Source: Buttiauxella selenatireducens (GTDB lineage Bacteria > Pseudomonadota > Gammaproteobacteria > Enterobacterales > Enterobacteriaceae). Taken from it: a stretch of 64,000 nt of DNA. The translations under genes were made by a program, and so were the position numbers. The DNA lies in the NCBI RefSeq assembly GCF_031432975.1, contig NZ_CP133838.1:1116001-1180000 (forward strand), written 5' to 3'. Of this stretch, positions 34,152 to 43,182 are shown one piece after another. The notes under the pieces are model-generated. The model had not been told where the DNA came from. It made no database searches and worked only from the letters and a program-made list of their open reading frames with translations. Positions within the stretch are counted from its first letter, which is position 1. Each line of letters opens with the position of its first letter.

Positions 34152-35474
34152 TTATTCAGCTGATTCGTTTTTTGCACTGCTTGGTTTGCGGCGCTTACCG
34201 ACGTTCTTTTTATCGCGCAGACGGACTTTCACACGCGGCTTTTCTTTGTCGTCTTTTTTCTTCTCTTCGCGCTTCGCGAGTACTTTCTTCGACGGCTTAC
34301 CAGTGAGTTTCTCACTCGGCGCACGCGTTGTAGGGCGCAGCTCATCAATGACACGCGATTTCATCGGTTCTTTCATGTAGCGAGTGACTTTGCCAAGCAG
34401 CAAATGGTCATGTGCTTCAACCAGAGAAATAGCGGTACCTTTAAGGCCAGCACGACCCGTACGCCCGATACGGTGCAGATAGGTATCAGCGGTACGCGGC
34501 ATGTCGAAGTTAAACACGTGGCTCACTTCTGGAATATCAATACCACGCGCGGCAACATCGGTAGCAATCAACACGTTAACGCGGCCATCAGTCAAACGCT
34601 TGATAGCTTCGGTACGCTTCATCTGCACCATTTCGCCTTCGAGATAACAGGTATTGATACCTGCTTCACGCAGCCATGCCACTAACTCATGCACACGATC
34701 GCGTTTACGTACAAACACGATTGAACGCGTGGTATCCGGCTGTTGTAGCAAATGCACCAGTAGTGCAGTTTTATGCTCAACGCTGTCCGCACGGTAGTAC
34801 CACTGGTGAATTTTCTTACGCTCACGCGTTGAAGATGTTGCAGAAACTTCAACAGGGTCTTCTAACAAACGCTCTGCGAAATTCTTAATCGCATCGCCTT
34901 CAAGCGTCGCGGAGAACAGCATGGTTTGTTTGCGCCAGCGAGTTTCTGCAGCAATGGTTTCGATATCCTGCGCAAAGCCCAGATCCAACATGCGATCGGC
35001 TTCATCAAGAATCAGTGTCTCTACCGCACGGCAATCAAAGTTTTCTTCTTTGATGTATTGCAGCAGGCGACCCGTCGTTGCAACAACGATATCCTGGTTT
35101 TCGCTAAACACTTCAGCGTGGTTCATATAAGCCACGCCACCAGTGATTGTTGCGATATCAAGATGAGTATGTTTTGCCAGTTCACGAGCGTGATCGGCCA
35201 CTTGCATTGCCAGTTCACGCGTTGGCGTGACGATCAAAATACGTGGTGGGCCAGATTTCTTACGCGGGAAATCGACCAAATGCTGTAACACAGGCAGCAA
35301 ATAAGCGGCTGTTTTACCGGTACCGGTTGGAGCGGAACCGAGGACATCACGCCCTTCAAGTGCAGGTGGAATGGCGGCAGCCTGAATAGCTGTCGGGCGG
35401 GTAAAGCCCTTGTCCTGGAGCGCGAGCAACAAGCTCTCGTCAAGTTCCAGTTCGGAAAAAGTGGTTACAGTCAT
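34152..35474 (-). CDS. srmB: ATP-dependent RNA helicase SrmB
   Basis: A 440-residue DEAD-box helicase assisting early 50S assembly. Motifs: Q motif with FTRPTAIQ, Walker A SAPTGTGKT, PTRELA, GR-LL, DEAD (LDEADRML), SAT (FSATLEG), VFVRKRD, and HRIGRTGRAG. The C-terminal tail (about 375-440) is Lys/Arg-rich and probably binds RNA. Divergent from trmN6. Confidence 0.97.
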   Translation of the reverse strand: MTVTTFSELELDESLLLALQDKGFTRPTAIQAAAIPPALEGRDVLGSAPTGTGKTAAYLLPVLQHLVDFPRKKSGPPRILIVTPTRELAMQVADHARELAKHTHLDIATITGGVAYMNHAEVFSENQDIVVATTGRLLQYIKEENFDCRAVETLILDEADRMLDLGFAQDIETIAAETRWRKQTMLFSATLEGDAIKNFAERLLEDPVEVSATSSTRERKKIHQWYYRADSVEHKTALLVHLLQQPDTTRSIVFVRKRDRVHELVAWLREAGINTCYLEGEMVQMKRTEAIKRLTDGRVNVLIATDVAARGIDIPEVSHVFNFDMPRTADTYLHRIGRTGRAGLKGTAISLVEAHDHLLLGKVTRYMKEPMKSRVIDELRPTTRAPSEKLTGKPSKKVLAKREEKKKDDKEKPRVKVRLRDKKNVGKRRKPSSAKNESAE

Positions 35475-35607
35475 GGTCTTCCTCTATGTAGGGCGCCGAT
35501 TATAGACGTTATGGCTGCGATCTTCATCTGTTTGTGTGGGTAACTGACGCTTTTCCTGGCAGCAAGTTTCCCCTATGCTACTCCAGTTTCTCTACAGGGT
35601 AGCTAAG

Positions 35608-36345
35608 ATGTGCAGTCAAAAAGTAGTTTTGCGTCGTGATGGATTCACCTTTAAACAGTTCTTTGTTGCGCACGATCGATGCGCAATGAAAGTCGGTACC
35701 GATGGCACGTTGTTAGGAGCGTGGGTTCCCGTCGCTAAAGTTAAAAATGTACTGGATATAGGCACGGGTAGTGGGTTGCTGGCGTTGATGCTGGCGCAAC
35801 GTACGCCTGAGAATGTCACTGTTGATGCCGTAGAACTTGATCCTCTTGCCGCTGAGCAGGCCGCAGAAAATGCAGCAGGATGCAAATGGGCTTCACGCAT
35901 CAATGTTCATTGCGCTGATATTCGTGAGTGGGCGCAACAAGCTACACAACGCTATTCGTTGATTGTCAGCAATCCACCCTTTTTTTCACAGGGTAGTGAT
36001 TGTGCATCCCCTGAACGTGCGCAGGCTCGATATACCACGACACTTGACCATCAAGCGTTGTTGAGCAGTGCCACGCAATTGATTACTGAAGACGGTTTTT
36101 TCTGTGTGATTATGCCTGAAACGTCGGGAACGGCTTTTACTGAACTGGCAAAAACACAAGGATGGTTTGTTCGTTATCGTACTGATATTGCAGATAATGA
36201 AACGCGGTTGCCCCATCGTGTGATGTTGGCGCTTTCGCCGACTGACGGGGAATATTTTACCGATCGTTTGATTATTCGTGGGCCAGACCAACAATATTCC
36301 GAAGGTTACTGTGGCCTGACCCAGGACTTCTATTTGTTTATGTAA
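35608..36345 (+). CDS. trmN6: tRNA1(Val) (adenine37-N6)-methyltransferase
   Basis: A 245-residue Rossmann methyltransferase (YfiC) making m6A37 in tRNA-Val. Motif I is [17 protein letters not shown], the acidic loop VDAVELD, and the catalytic motif IV reads SNPPFF. The start at [13 protein letters not shown] is chosen by family length; the frame is open 11 codons further up. The 3' end overlaps the convergent nadB by 16 bases. Confidence 0.93.
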   Translation: MCSQKVVLRRDGFTFKQFFVAHDRCAMKVGTDGTLLGAWVPVAKVKNVLDIGTGSGLLALMLAQRTPENVTVDAVELDPLAAEQAAENAAGCKWASRINVHCADIREWAQQATQRYSLIVSNPPFFSQGSDCASPERAQARYTTTLDHQALLSSATQLITEDGFFCVIMPETSGTAFTELAKTQGWFVRYRTDIADNETRLPHRVMLALSPTDGEYFTDRLIIRGPDQQYSEGYCGLTQDFYLFM

Positions 36346-37946
36346 AGCGGCGAAAGAATGCTTGGCCCGGAGTTTTCGGCCAAATCCGGGTAGTCCAGCG
36401 TGTAGTGTAAACCCCGGCTTTCTTTACGCATCATGGCACAGCGCACAATTAGCTCTGCAACCTGCACCAGGTTGCGCAGTTCCAGTAAATTGTTCGACAC
36501 ACGGAAGTGGGAATAGTACTCGTCGATTTCCTGCTGCAACATGGTAATTCTGCGCAATGCTCTTTCCAGGCGGCGCGTGGAACGCACAATCCCGACGTAA
36601 TCCCACATAAACAGACGAAGCTCATGCCAGTTATGCTGGATAACCACCTGCTCATCTGGGTTATCGACCCGACTGTCATCCCAGTCAGGCAACGACCTGG
36701 AAATGCGAGCGTATGGCATGCGCTTCATTATATCTTCCGCAGCGGACCAGCCATAAACCAGACATTCTAATAACGAATTCGATGCCATACGGTTTGCGCC
36801 ATGCAGGCCGGTATAAGTGACCTCGCCGATAGCGTACAAGCCATCAACGTCAGTACGACCATTTTCATCGACCATCACACCGCCGCAGGTATAGTGGGCA
36901 GCGGGCACCACGGGTACGGGTTCTTTTGTGAGATCGATACCCAGCCCCATAAGTTTTTCGTAAATGGTTGGGAAATGGTGGCGCACAAACTCTTCTGGCT
37001 TGTGGCTGATATCCAGATACATGCAATCGGCACCCAGACGTTTCATCTCATGATCAATTGCACGCGCAACGATGTCCCGCGGAGCTAGTTCGCCGCGCTC
37101 ATCAAAATCAGGCATAAAGCGGCTGCCATCCGGGCGCTTGAGGTAAGCACCTTCACCACGCAATGCTTCGGTTAACAGGAAATTACGTGCCTGTGGATGG
37201 AAGAGGGCTGTGGGATGGAATTGATTAAACTCCAGATTGGCCACACGGCAACCTGCACGCCATGCCATGGCAATACCGTCACCGGAGGAAATATCTGGGT
37301 TGGTTGTATATTGATAAACCTTCGACGCACCACCAGTGGCTAAAACCACGGCTTTCGCACGGCAAGTTTCCACTTTCTCTCGGTTACGGTTCCAGATCCA
37401 GGCCCCCACGACACGTCGCGTGCCGGGTAGACCGATTTTATCTGAAACAATAAGGTCGACTGCGTTACTACGCTCGATGACACGAATGTTTGGATGACTC
37501 AACGCTTTGCCGACCAGCGTAGTCTCAACCTCTTTACCCGTGGCGTCTGCAGCATGGAGAATGCGGCGATGGCTATGTCCACCTTCACGAGTTAAATGGT
37601 AGCTTTCGGCTCCATTTTCCTGGATCTCAGTATCAAACAACACACCCTGATCGATTAACCACTGCACACAATGGCGTGCGTTACTGGCAACAAACTCTAC
37701 CGCTTCTCGATCGCAAATTCCGGCGCCTGCAATCAGCGTATCTTCGACATGTGAATCGATGCTATCCGTTTCATCAAACACTGCGGCAATGCCACCCTGA
37801 GCATAGAAAGTCGAGCCTTCATTTATTGGCCCCTTACTCAGAACAATAACTTTGCAGTTTTCGGCAAGCCGTAAAGCCAGAGAGAGGCCAGCAGCTCCGC
37901 TACCGACGATTAATACATCACAAGCGAGTTCGGAATTTGCGTTCAT
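36330..37946 (-). CDS. nadB: L-aspartate oxidase
   Basis: A 538-residue FAD enzyme, first step of de novo NAD synthesis (aspartate to iminoaspartate). The dinucleotide fold [18 protein letters not shown] is at residues 12-29. Other landmarks are [45 protein letters not shown] and [15 protein letters not shown]. The start at [11 protein letters not shown] matches the family; the longer frame adds 20 unrelated residues. Divergent from rpoE. Confidence 0.96.
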   Translation of the reverse strand: MNANSELACDVLIVGSGAAGLSLALRLAENCKVIVLSKGPINEGSTFYAQGGIAAVFDETDSIDSHVEDTLIAGAGICDREAVEFVASNARHCVQWLIDQGVLFDTEIQENGAESYHLTREGGHSHRRILHAADATGKEVETTLVGKALSHPNIRVIERSNAVDLIVSDKIGLPGTRRVVGAWIWNRNREKVETCRAKAVVLATGGASKVYQYTTNPDISSGDGIAMAWRAGCRVANLEFNQFHPTALFHPQARNFLLTEALRGEGAYLKRPDGSRFMPDFDERGELAPRDIVARAIDHEMKRLGADCMYLDISHKPEEFVRHHFPTIYEKLMGLGIDLTKEPVPVVPAAHYTCGGVMVDENGRTDVDGLYAIGEVTYTGLHGANRMASNSLLECLVYGWSAAEDIMKRMPYARISRSLPDWDDSRVDNPDEQVVIQHNWHELRLFMWDYVGIVRSTRRLERALRRITMLQQEIDEYYSHFRVSNNLLELRNLVQVAELIVRCAMMRKESRGLHYTLDYPDLAENSGPSILSPLYINK

Positions 37947-38029
37947 CGTGTTTAATTTACTAAACAAAGGTTGGGCCAGCATATCACCCGATGTGGGCTG
38001 TAACACGCTTTTTTTAAACCTGAGTTATA

Positions 38030-38314
38030 TCAACTAAACATGTGGAGGGTTTTACTCAGTTTCATCCGAATAATAGCGTTAATAAGCACTTTTTCGTGCC
38101 AGTTCACCGTTAGTGGCAGATTTTCTAATGAAAAATCATGATTCATGCGATACTCTGCATGAATATAGCGATCGCCTTTTAGGACAAAAAAGGTGTCACC
38201 GTTTGTGCCATGAAACTTATAATCAAGAAGAGATAATTCGTGGAACAGATCAGGAAAACAATGGCGTAATGGAACTTTGCTCAAATCGAGCGCTCCAACC
38301 GTGAACTTGCTCAT
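38030..38314 (-). CDS. Hypothetical 94-residue ORF between nadB and rpoE
   Basis: I do not recognise it. The product (MSKFTVGALDL...HMFS) has ordinary composition with enterobacterial-looking codon use, no signal or membrane segment, and no cysteine motif. Its first codons lie antisense over the rpoE promoter and leader, and there is no good ribosome site before the ATG, both arguing against translation from this start. An internal Met is at residue 57. It may be a lineage-specific gene or a chance frame. Confidence 0.35.
   Translation of the reverse strand: MSKFTVGALDLSKVPLRHCFPDLFHELSLLDYKFHGTNGDTFFVLKGDRYIHAEYRMNHDFSLENLPLTVNWHEKVLINAIIRMKLSKTLHMFS
38271..38298 (+). promoter_or_regulatory. 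Sigma-E promoter of rpoE
   Basis: A -35 GGAACTT (38271-38277), 16-bp spacer and -10 TCCAA (38294-38298). GGAACTT is the exact sigma-E -35 consensus, as in the autoregulated rpoE promoter of E. coli. Start point expected near 38304. Confidence 0.85.
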
Positions 38315-38329
38315 TTATGCAGAGTTCGG

Positions 38330-38383
38330 ATGGCTTTTCAATTACGCGTGGAAATAGGTTTGGGGAGATATTACCTCGGATGA
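38330..38383 (+). CDS. Leader ORF coupled to rpoE (rseD-like position)
   Basis: A 17-codon ORF, MAFQLRVEIGLGRYYLG, whose TGA overlaps the rpoE ATG (ATGA). rpoE itself lacks a well-spaced ribosome site, so coupled re-initiation is plausible. From memory, E. coli has a leader ORF ending the same way (GLGRHYLG), related to the reported rseD leader, but the longer E. coli form is not seen: the frame is closed by TAA at 38267 and contains no earlier start. Confidence 0.55.
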   Translation: MAFQLRVEIGLGRYYLG

Positions 38384-38955
38384 GCGAGCAGTTAACGGAT
38401 CAGGTCCTCGTCGAACGGGTCCAGAAGGGAGATCAGAAGTCATTTAATTTACTGGTGGTTCGCTATCAGCATAAAGTGGCGAGCCTGGTTTCCCGCTATG
38501 TACCTTCAGGAGATGTTCCTGACGTGGTGCAGGAGTCATTCATCAAAGCTTATCGCGCATTGGATTCATTCCGTGGCGATAGTGCGTTTTATACATGGTT
38601 GTACCGTATAGCGGTCAACACGGCAAAAAATTATCTGGTTGCTCAGGGTCGTCGTCCTCCATCAAGCGATGTGGATGCAATTGATGCGGAAAACTACGAA
38701 AGTGGCAGTGCATTGAAAGAAATTTCGAACCCTGAGAACTTAATGTTGTCTGAAGAACTGAGACAAATAGTTTTCCGTACTATTGAGTCACTCCCGGAAG
38801 ATTTACGCATGGCAATTACGCTGCGGGAGTTGGATGGTTTGAGCTATGAAGAAATAGCCGCCATCATGGATTGCCCGGTAGGGACTGTCCGTTCTCGTAT
38901 TTTCCGTGCGCGGGAAGCTATTGATAATAAAGTTCAACCGCTTATCAGGCGTTGA
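38380..38955 (+). CDS. rpoE: RNA polymerase sigma factor RpoE (sigma-24)
   Basis: A 191-residue ECF sigma factor for envelope stress. Region 2 (about 20-95) holds FNLLVVRYQHKVASLVSRY and DVVQESFIKAYRALDSF...TWLYRIAVNTAKN. Region 4 (about 130-185) holds LPEDLRMAITLRELDGLSYEEIAAIMDCPVGTVRSRI. The start at MSEQLTDQ matches the family. The upstream in-frame extension to 38317 is rejected. First gene of rpoE-rseA-rseB-rseC, autoregulated by its own promoter. Confidence 0.97.
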   Translation: MSEQLTDQVLVERVQKGDQKSFNLLVVRYQHKVASLVSRYVPSGDVPDVVQESFIKAYRALDSFRGDSAFYTWLYRIAVNTAKNYLVAQGRRPPSSDVDAIDAENYESGSALKEISNPENLMLSEELRQIVFRTIESLPEDLRMAITLRELDGLSYEEIAAIMDCPVGTVRSRIFRAREAIDNKVQPLIRR

Positions 38956-38986
38956 CGATAGCGGGTTACTGGAAGGGTAATTAGGC

Positions 38987-39634
38987 ATGCAGAAAGAACA
39001 GCTTTCCGCTTTAATGGATGGGGAAACTCTGGATAGCGAGCTGCTAAGCGTCTTATCACAAGACAAATCATTGCAGCAACGCTGGGAGAGCTACCACCTA
39101 ATCCGCGACACTATGCGCGGCGATACCAGTGAATTGCTTCATTTTGATATTGCAGCCAATGTCATGGCGGCGATCGAAAATGAACCAGTGCGTCATGTCA
39201 CGCCACTTATTACAGAACAACAGCCTGAACCTCAACAATGGCAAAAAATGTCGTTCTGGAAAAAGGTACGTCCTTGGGCCAGCCAATTGACCCAAGTGGG
39301 TGTTGCAGCATGCGTATCGCTTGCGGTAATTGTTGGCGTGCAGCACTATAATGGCCAATCTGACAATCCTGCTCAGCCTGAAGCACCTGTGTTCAATACT
39401 TTACCTATGATGGGTAAAGCGAGCCCGGTAAGCTTGGGTGTTCCTTCTGACAGTACTGCAAGCACTGGTCAGCAGCAGGTACAGGAACAACGTCGACGTA
39501 TCAATGCTATGCTGCAAGATTATGAATTGCAGCGTCGTTTACACGCCGAGCAACTCCAGTTTGAACAGGCACAAACCCAGCAAGCTGCGGTACAAGTGCC
39601 AGGTAACCAAACGTTAGGAACTCAATCGCAGTAA
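38987..39634 (+). CDS. rseA: Anti-sigma-E factor RseA
   Basis: A 215-residue single-pass inner-membrane anti-sigma factor. The N-terminal cytoplasmic domain (1-90, MQKEQLSALMDGE...WESYHLIRDTMRGD) binds sigma-E. The transmembrane helix is about 101-118 (LTQVGVAACVSLAVIVGV). The periplasmic part includes SPVSL, where V148-S149 matches the DegS cleavage site. Its stop overlaps the rseB ATG. Confidence 0.96.
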   Translation: MQKEQLSALMDGETLDSELLSVLSQDKSLQQRWESYHLIRDTMRGDTSELLHFDIAANVMAAIENEPVRHVTPLITEQQPEPQQWQKMSFWKKVRPWASQLTQVGVAACVSLAVIVGVQHYNGQSDNPAQPEAPVFNTLPMMGKASPVSLGVPSDSTASTGQQQVQEQRRRINAMLQDYELQRRLHAEQLQFEQAQTQQAAVQVPGNQTLGTQSQ

Positions 39635-40590
39635 TGAAGCAACTTTGGTATGCACTGTCTCTTATGACAAGCAGCCTGTTGTTCAGCTCAAATGCCTCGG
39701 CGGACACTGTTTCGTCCGGGGCATTGTTGCAGCAGATGAACCAGGCAAGTCAGTCACTCAATTATGAGTTGGCATTTATCAGCATTAATAAGCAAGGGAT
39801 AGAGTCCTTACGCTATCGCCATGCAAGGCTTGATAATCGTCCACTTGCGCAATTGCTTCAGATGGATGGCCCACGCCGAGAAGTTGTCCAGCGTGGCAGT
39901 GAAATCAGCTATTTTGAACCTGGACTTGAGCCATTTACGCTCACGGGGGACTACATCGTTGATTCGCTTCCATCAATCGTCTACACCGACTTCAAACGCT
40001 TGACGCCTTATTACGACTTCATTTCTGTCGGACGGACGCGTATTGCCGATCGTCTGTGCGAAGTCATTCGAGTCGTGGCACGAGATGGCACCCGATACAG
40101 CTATATGGTGTGGATGGACTCGGAAACGAAATTACCGCTGCGTGTTGATTTGCTGGACCGTGATGGCGAGACGCTGGAACAATTCCGCGTTATCTCTTTC
40201 AACGTCAGCAAAGAAGCTAATGGCATGATGCAAAGTCTGGCGAAGGCGAATTTACCGCCGTTGTTGTCAGTTCCTGGCGCTGAGAAAATTAACTTTACCT
40301 GGGCACCTACCTGGTTGCCGCAAGGTTTTAGTGAAGTCTCCAGCAGCCGCCGTCCATTGCCGACCGTGGATGTTCCAATCGAATCACGCCTTTACTCTGA
40401 CGGTTTGTTCAGTTTCTCGGTCAACATTAGTCGCGCTGCCAGCAATAGCACCGATCAGATACTGCGCACTGGGCGTCGCACAGTGAGTTCTGAAGTTCGG
40501 GATAAAACTGAAATCACAATCGTCGGTGAGTTGCCGCCACAAACGGCAAAACGTATTGCTGACAGCATCAAATTCAGGACTGCGCAATGA
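39634..40590 (+). CDS. rseB: Sigma-E regulator RseB
   Basis: A 318-residue periplasmic protein with signal peptide (MKQLWYALSLMTSSLLFSSNASA). It binds RseA and shields it from DegS; lipopolysaccharide releases it. The LolA-like N domain and the smaller C-terminal MucB/RseB domain (about 210-318) are colinear with the family. Overlaps rseC by four bases. Confidence 0.96.
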   Translation: MKQLWYALSLMTSSLLFSSNASADTVSSGALLQQMNQASQSLNYELAFISINKQGIESLRYRHARLDNRPLAQLLQMDGPRREVVQRGSEISYFEPGLEPFTLTGDYIVDSLPSIVYTDFKRLTPYYDFISVGRTRIADRLCEVIRVVARDGTRYSYMVWMDSETKLPLRVDLLDRDGETLEQFRVISFNVSKEANGMMQSLAKANLPPLLSVPGAEKINFTWAPTWLPQGFSEVSSSRRPLPTVDVPIESRLYSDGLFSFSVNISRAASNSTDQILRTGRRTVSSEVRDKTEITIVGELPPQTAKRIADSIKFRTAQ

Positions 40591-41066
40591 TCAAGGAGTG
40601 GGCAACAGTCATCTCCTGGCAAAAGGGTGAAGCATTGCTGAGTTGTGACGTAAAAGCGTCATGCAGTAGCTGTGCTTCACGCGCAGGCTGTGGCAGTCGT
40701 ATTCTCAACAAACTCGGTCCGCAAACGAATCACACCTTATCGGTTGCTTGTGATACGCCGCTGGTGGCGGGTCAAAAAGTCGAGTTGGGTATTGCTGAAG
40801 GTAGCCTGATAGGTTCTGCGTTACTGGTTTATATGTCCCCGCTGGTTGGGTTATTCGTGGTTTCAGCCCTGTTTCAGGCGCTGTTTGGTACCAACCTTGC
40901 GGCGATTTGTGGGGCATTGATCGGCGGAGTGGGCGGTTTTCTTATCGCGCGTGAATTCTCATTGAAATTCAGTCGCCGTGAAACCTGGCAACCCGTTATT
41001 CTCAGCGTTGCGCTACCGCCAAATGCTCTAAGAGTCGAAACGACGACTTCTGCGGACAGCCAGTGA
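40587..41066 (+). CDS. rseC: SoxR-reducing/sigma-E modulator RseC
   Basis: A 159-residue inner-membrane protein with an N-terminal cysteine cluster (CDVKASCSSCASRAGC, about residues 18-33) and two membrane helices (about 73-95 and 98-118). RseC family members take part in the Rsx-RseC SoxR-reducing system. ATGA overlap with rseB. Confidence 0.95.
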   Translation: MIKEWATVISWQKGEALLSCDVKASCSSCASRAGCGSRILNKLGPQTNHTLSVACDTPLVAGQKVELGIAEGSLIGSALLVYMSPLVGLFVVSALFQALFGTNLAAICGALIGGVGGFLIAREFSLKFSRRETWQPVILSVALPPNALRVETTTSADSQ

Positions 41067-41271
41067 CGTCTCCGCTGCCCGCAATCTTTTAGACACACTT
41101 TCCGTAGGTCTTTCATCTCTCAACTACGCTTGCAAGATGACCTGTTTCCTCGCTTTCTCGTTGTAGTGTAGAATGCGGCGTTTCAGGCAAAAGACAGCCA
41201 TTGACATCACGCTCTGTACAGCGCATTGCGCCGAGCTTTCCCGGATTTGTAAGGCATAAAAACCTCTAACT

Positions 41272-41325
41272 ATGAAGAATATACGTAACTTTTCTATTAT
41301 TGCCCACATCGATAATAGACACTAA
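41272..41325 (+). pseudogene. lepA: 5' fragment of lepA (elongation factor 4), cut by the prophage
   Basis: ATG at 41272 opens MKNIRNFSIIAHID, the invariant start of LepA up to codon 14. The next expected residues (HGKSTLSDR, the P-loop) are replaced by NRH and a stop. The break marks the left prophage junction. The rest of lepA should lie beyond the right end of the prophage, outside this window; whether it regains a start codon and promoter there cannot be seen. Confidence 0.93.
41290..41313. other. Probable attL core in lepA
   Basis: LepA sequence identity ends at ATCGAT (41313). The core is some stretch ending here within TTTTCTATTATTGCCCACAT; its left limit cannot be fixed without the matching attR. 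I recall Salmonella Gifsy-1 also lying between rseC and lepA. Confidence 0.6.
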
Positions 41326-41441
41326 GTCAGTATATGCCACCATCTGCCAAAACCCCCATTTAAACCCAGCAATACCAATACCTTCCAGCATTTCCAACCT
41401 CATCCATTTGCGAGCATAAGACACGATAAGCCAACAAATTT

Positions 41442-41502
41442 GTGTCCACCAGCGTGTCCATAATCTATGATGGACACACTGGGGTGTGTCCACGGTGGAC
41501 AC
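41442..41502. repeat. Five GTGTCCA boxes before the integrase
   Basis: GTGTCCA at 41442-41448, 41454-41460 and 41486-41492, and its inverse TGGACAC at 41471-41477 and 41496-41502. Two pairs make inverted repeats (loops of 10 and 3 bases). The position, 130-190 bases from the attL core, fits integrase arm-type sites or an operator controlling int. Confidence 0.75.
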
Positions 41503-41517
41503 GGGTGGGGTTTTTCT

Positions 41518-42774
41518 ATGGCGATTTCAGATAGTTATCTCAAGTCCTGTCTCGGAAAAGATCGGGACAAAATTGAAGAGAAAGCAGACCGCGATGGCCT
41601 GTGGGTGCGTATCAGTAAAAAGGGTGCAGTGACCTTCTTTTATCGCTATCGCTACTTGGGTAAACAGGACAAGTTGACGATCGGCAGTTACCCCGCGTTT
41701 GGCCTTAAGGCTGCAAGGGAAGAAGTTGAGAAGTGGGCTGCCGTTCTTGCCAGGGGAGAAAATCCACGGGTTCGCCAAGGGCTGGACAGTGCCAAAATAA
41801 ACTCGCGATATTCGTTCGAAGAATTGTTCCGTGAATGGCATGGCATTGTCTGTATTCAGAAGGTAACCGCCGATCAGATACTGCGAACTTTCGAGCTTCA
41901 CGTTTTCCCGAAAATTGGTAAGTACCCGGCAGAAGATTTAACTCTTCATAACTGGCTCACCGTTCTGGATCGCCTCGCTGAGGGTTATAGTGAAATTACC
42001 CGCCGCGTCATAAGCAATGGTAAACAGTGTTATTCATGGGCGGTAAAGCGGCAGGTTCTTGAAAGAAACCCACTGTCCGAACTTTCAGGGAAAGACTTTG
42101 GCATTGAGAAAAAGATAGGTGAGCGCACGCTTTCACGTCATGAGATAGCGCTAGTGTGGCGAGCAGTGGAAGATTCACGTCTGATGGAGCGTAATAAGAT
42201 CCTCGTTAAACTTTGCCTGCTGTGGGGGTGCCGTATCGCAGAGCTGCGCCTTGCCGAACGTTCGCATTTCAACTTTGAGGATGGAATCTGGACTATCCCA
42301 CCAGAAAACCATAAGACCGGTCGTCGAACTAAGAAGCCACTGGTGCGCCCAATTATTCCAGAGATTGTTCCGCTTATCAGTCGGGCAATGGAACTGACAC
42401 CACGCTTACCTGATAAACCCGATGAACCAGGGCGGTTTATTTTCTCCCGTTATGGCGATAAACCCATGACAGAAACTTTCCATCTGAGCATCAGTAACAA
42501 CCTACGGGTGTTTATGTTGAAGGCATACAGCGAGAACGTACCGCACTTTTCCATTCATGATCTGCGCAGAACTGCGCGAACCAATTTCTCAGAGCTGACA
42601 GAGCCGCATATTGCTGAAATCATGTTGGGGCACAAACTGCCTGGCGTATGGGCTGTGTATGACAAACACAGCTACATAAGTGAAATGCGGGAAGCGTACA
42701 GCAAGTGGTGGGCCAGGCTCATGAGTATTGTTGAGCCTGACGTTCTAGAGTTCAAACCGCGCGAAGCGATGTAA
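41518..42774 (+). CDS. int: Prophage tyrosine integrase (P4 family)
   Basis: A 418-residue site-specific recombinase. The N-terminal DUF4102-type arm-binding domain (DGLWVRISKKGAVTFFYRYRYLGK...LTIGSYPAFGLKAAR) leads to a core-binding domain (about 100-190) and a catalytic domain. Catalytic residues are R239 (GCRIAEL), H347-x-x-R350 (HDLRR), H372 (LGHK) and Y381 (YDKHSY). The start at MAISDSYL is chosen over upstream Mets at 41467 because those lie in the repeat boxes. It ends in a 23-base overlap with the convergent excisionase gene. Confidence 0.94.
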   Translation: MAISDSYLKSCLGKDRDKIEEKADRDGLWVRISKKGAVTFFYRYRYLGKQDKLTIGSYPAFGLKAAREEVEKWAAVLARGENPRVRQGLDSAKINSRYSFEELFREWHGIVCIQKVTADQILRTFELHVFPKIGKYPAEDLTLHNWLTVLDRLAEGYSEITRRVISNGKQCYSWAVKRQVLERNPLSELSGKDFGIEKKIGERTLSRHEIALVWRAVEDSRLMERNKILVKLCLLWGCRIAELRLAERSHFNFEDGIWTIPPENHKTGRRTKKPLVRPIIPEIVPLISRAMELTPRLPDKPDEPGRFIFSRYGDKPMTETFHLSISNNLRVFMLKAYSENVPHFSIHDLRRTARTNFSELTEPHIAEIMLGHKLPGVWAVYDKHSYISEMREAYSKWWARLMSIVEPDVLEFKPREAM

Positions 42775-43021
42775 CACGCCCCTTGGTATCCCGCTCGCGA
42801 TGAATGTGCTCAAGTGGTTTGCGTTTTGGTAGGGATTGTTCTGCTGTCTGCCACGCAACAACCTGAGCACGCTTCCAGCGATTTGATGCACCCATACATG
42901 AGTAAGCTGGCTCTGGGAATGGGTTTTCCGTTTTGTTACGGTACCGGGCCAATGTGCGTGGTGAAACACACAAGAATTCACATACGCGCTTTGTATCCAT
43001 CCAGCTTTCATTGTCAGTCAT
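42752..43021 (-). CDS. xis: Putative excisionase (AlpA/Xis-type DNA-binding protein)
   Basis: An 89-residue basic protein with a winged helix of the MerR/AlpA type (MDTKRVCEFLCVSPRTLARYRNK...WKRAQVVAWQ). The position, convergent with and overlapping int at the end of the leftward early operon, supports a recombination directionality factor. Its ATG overlaps the stop of the preceding small ORF (ATGA). Confidence 0.75.
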   Translation of the reverse strand: MTDNESWMDTKRVCEFLCVSPRTLARYRNKTENPFPEPAYSCMGASNRWKRAQVVAWQTAEQSLPKRKPLEHIHRERDTKGRVTSLRAV

Positions 43022-43182
43022 AGTTTCCTCACCCAGACCCCGAGTGGGGCCGTAAAAATTGATAATTCAAAATCAAACTGCAGCAAGTTTTTGTGCACGC
43101 AGTTTTCAATATGTTCAGGTTCTTCAATGTCTCGTTTAATTGAGTCAGCTTCTTCGCGACCCCGACTTATTCCGCAGCTCAT
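43018..43182 (-). CDS. Small prophage ORF coupled to xis
   Basis: About 54 residues, starting MSCGISRGREEAD and ending FTAPLGVWVRKL. Its first part overlaps the end of the TraR-like gene in another frame, and its stop overlaps the xis start as ATGA, the same linkage used by the other genes of this operon. No function recognised. The true start is uncertain; the frame is open to 43257. Confidence 0.55.
   Translation of the reverse strand: MSCGISRGREEADSIKRDIEEPEHIENCVHKNLLQFDFELSIFTAPLGVWVRKL

Noticed and set aside
38317..38379. In-frame N-terminal extension of rpoE (MQSSDGFSI...)
   Set aside because: The family start is MSEQLTDQ; the extension overlaps the leader ORF region and has no family match.
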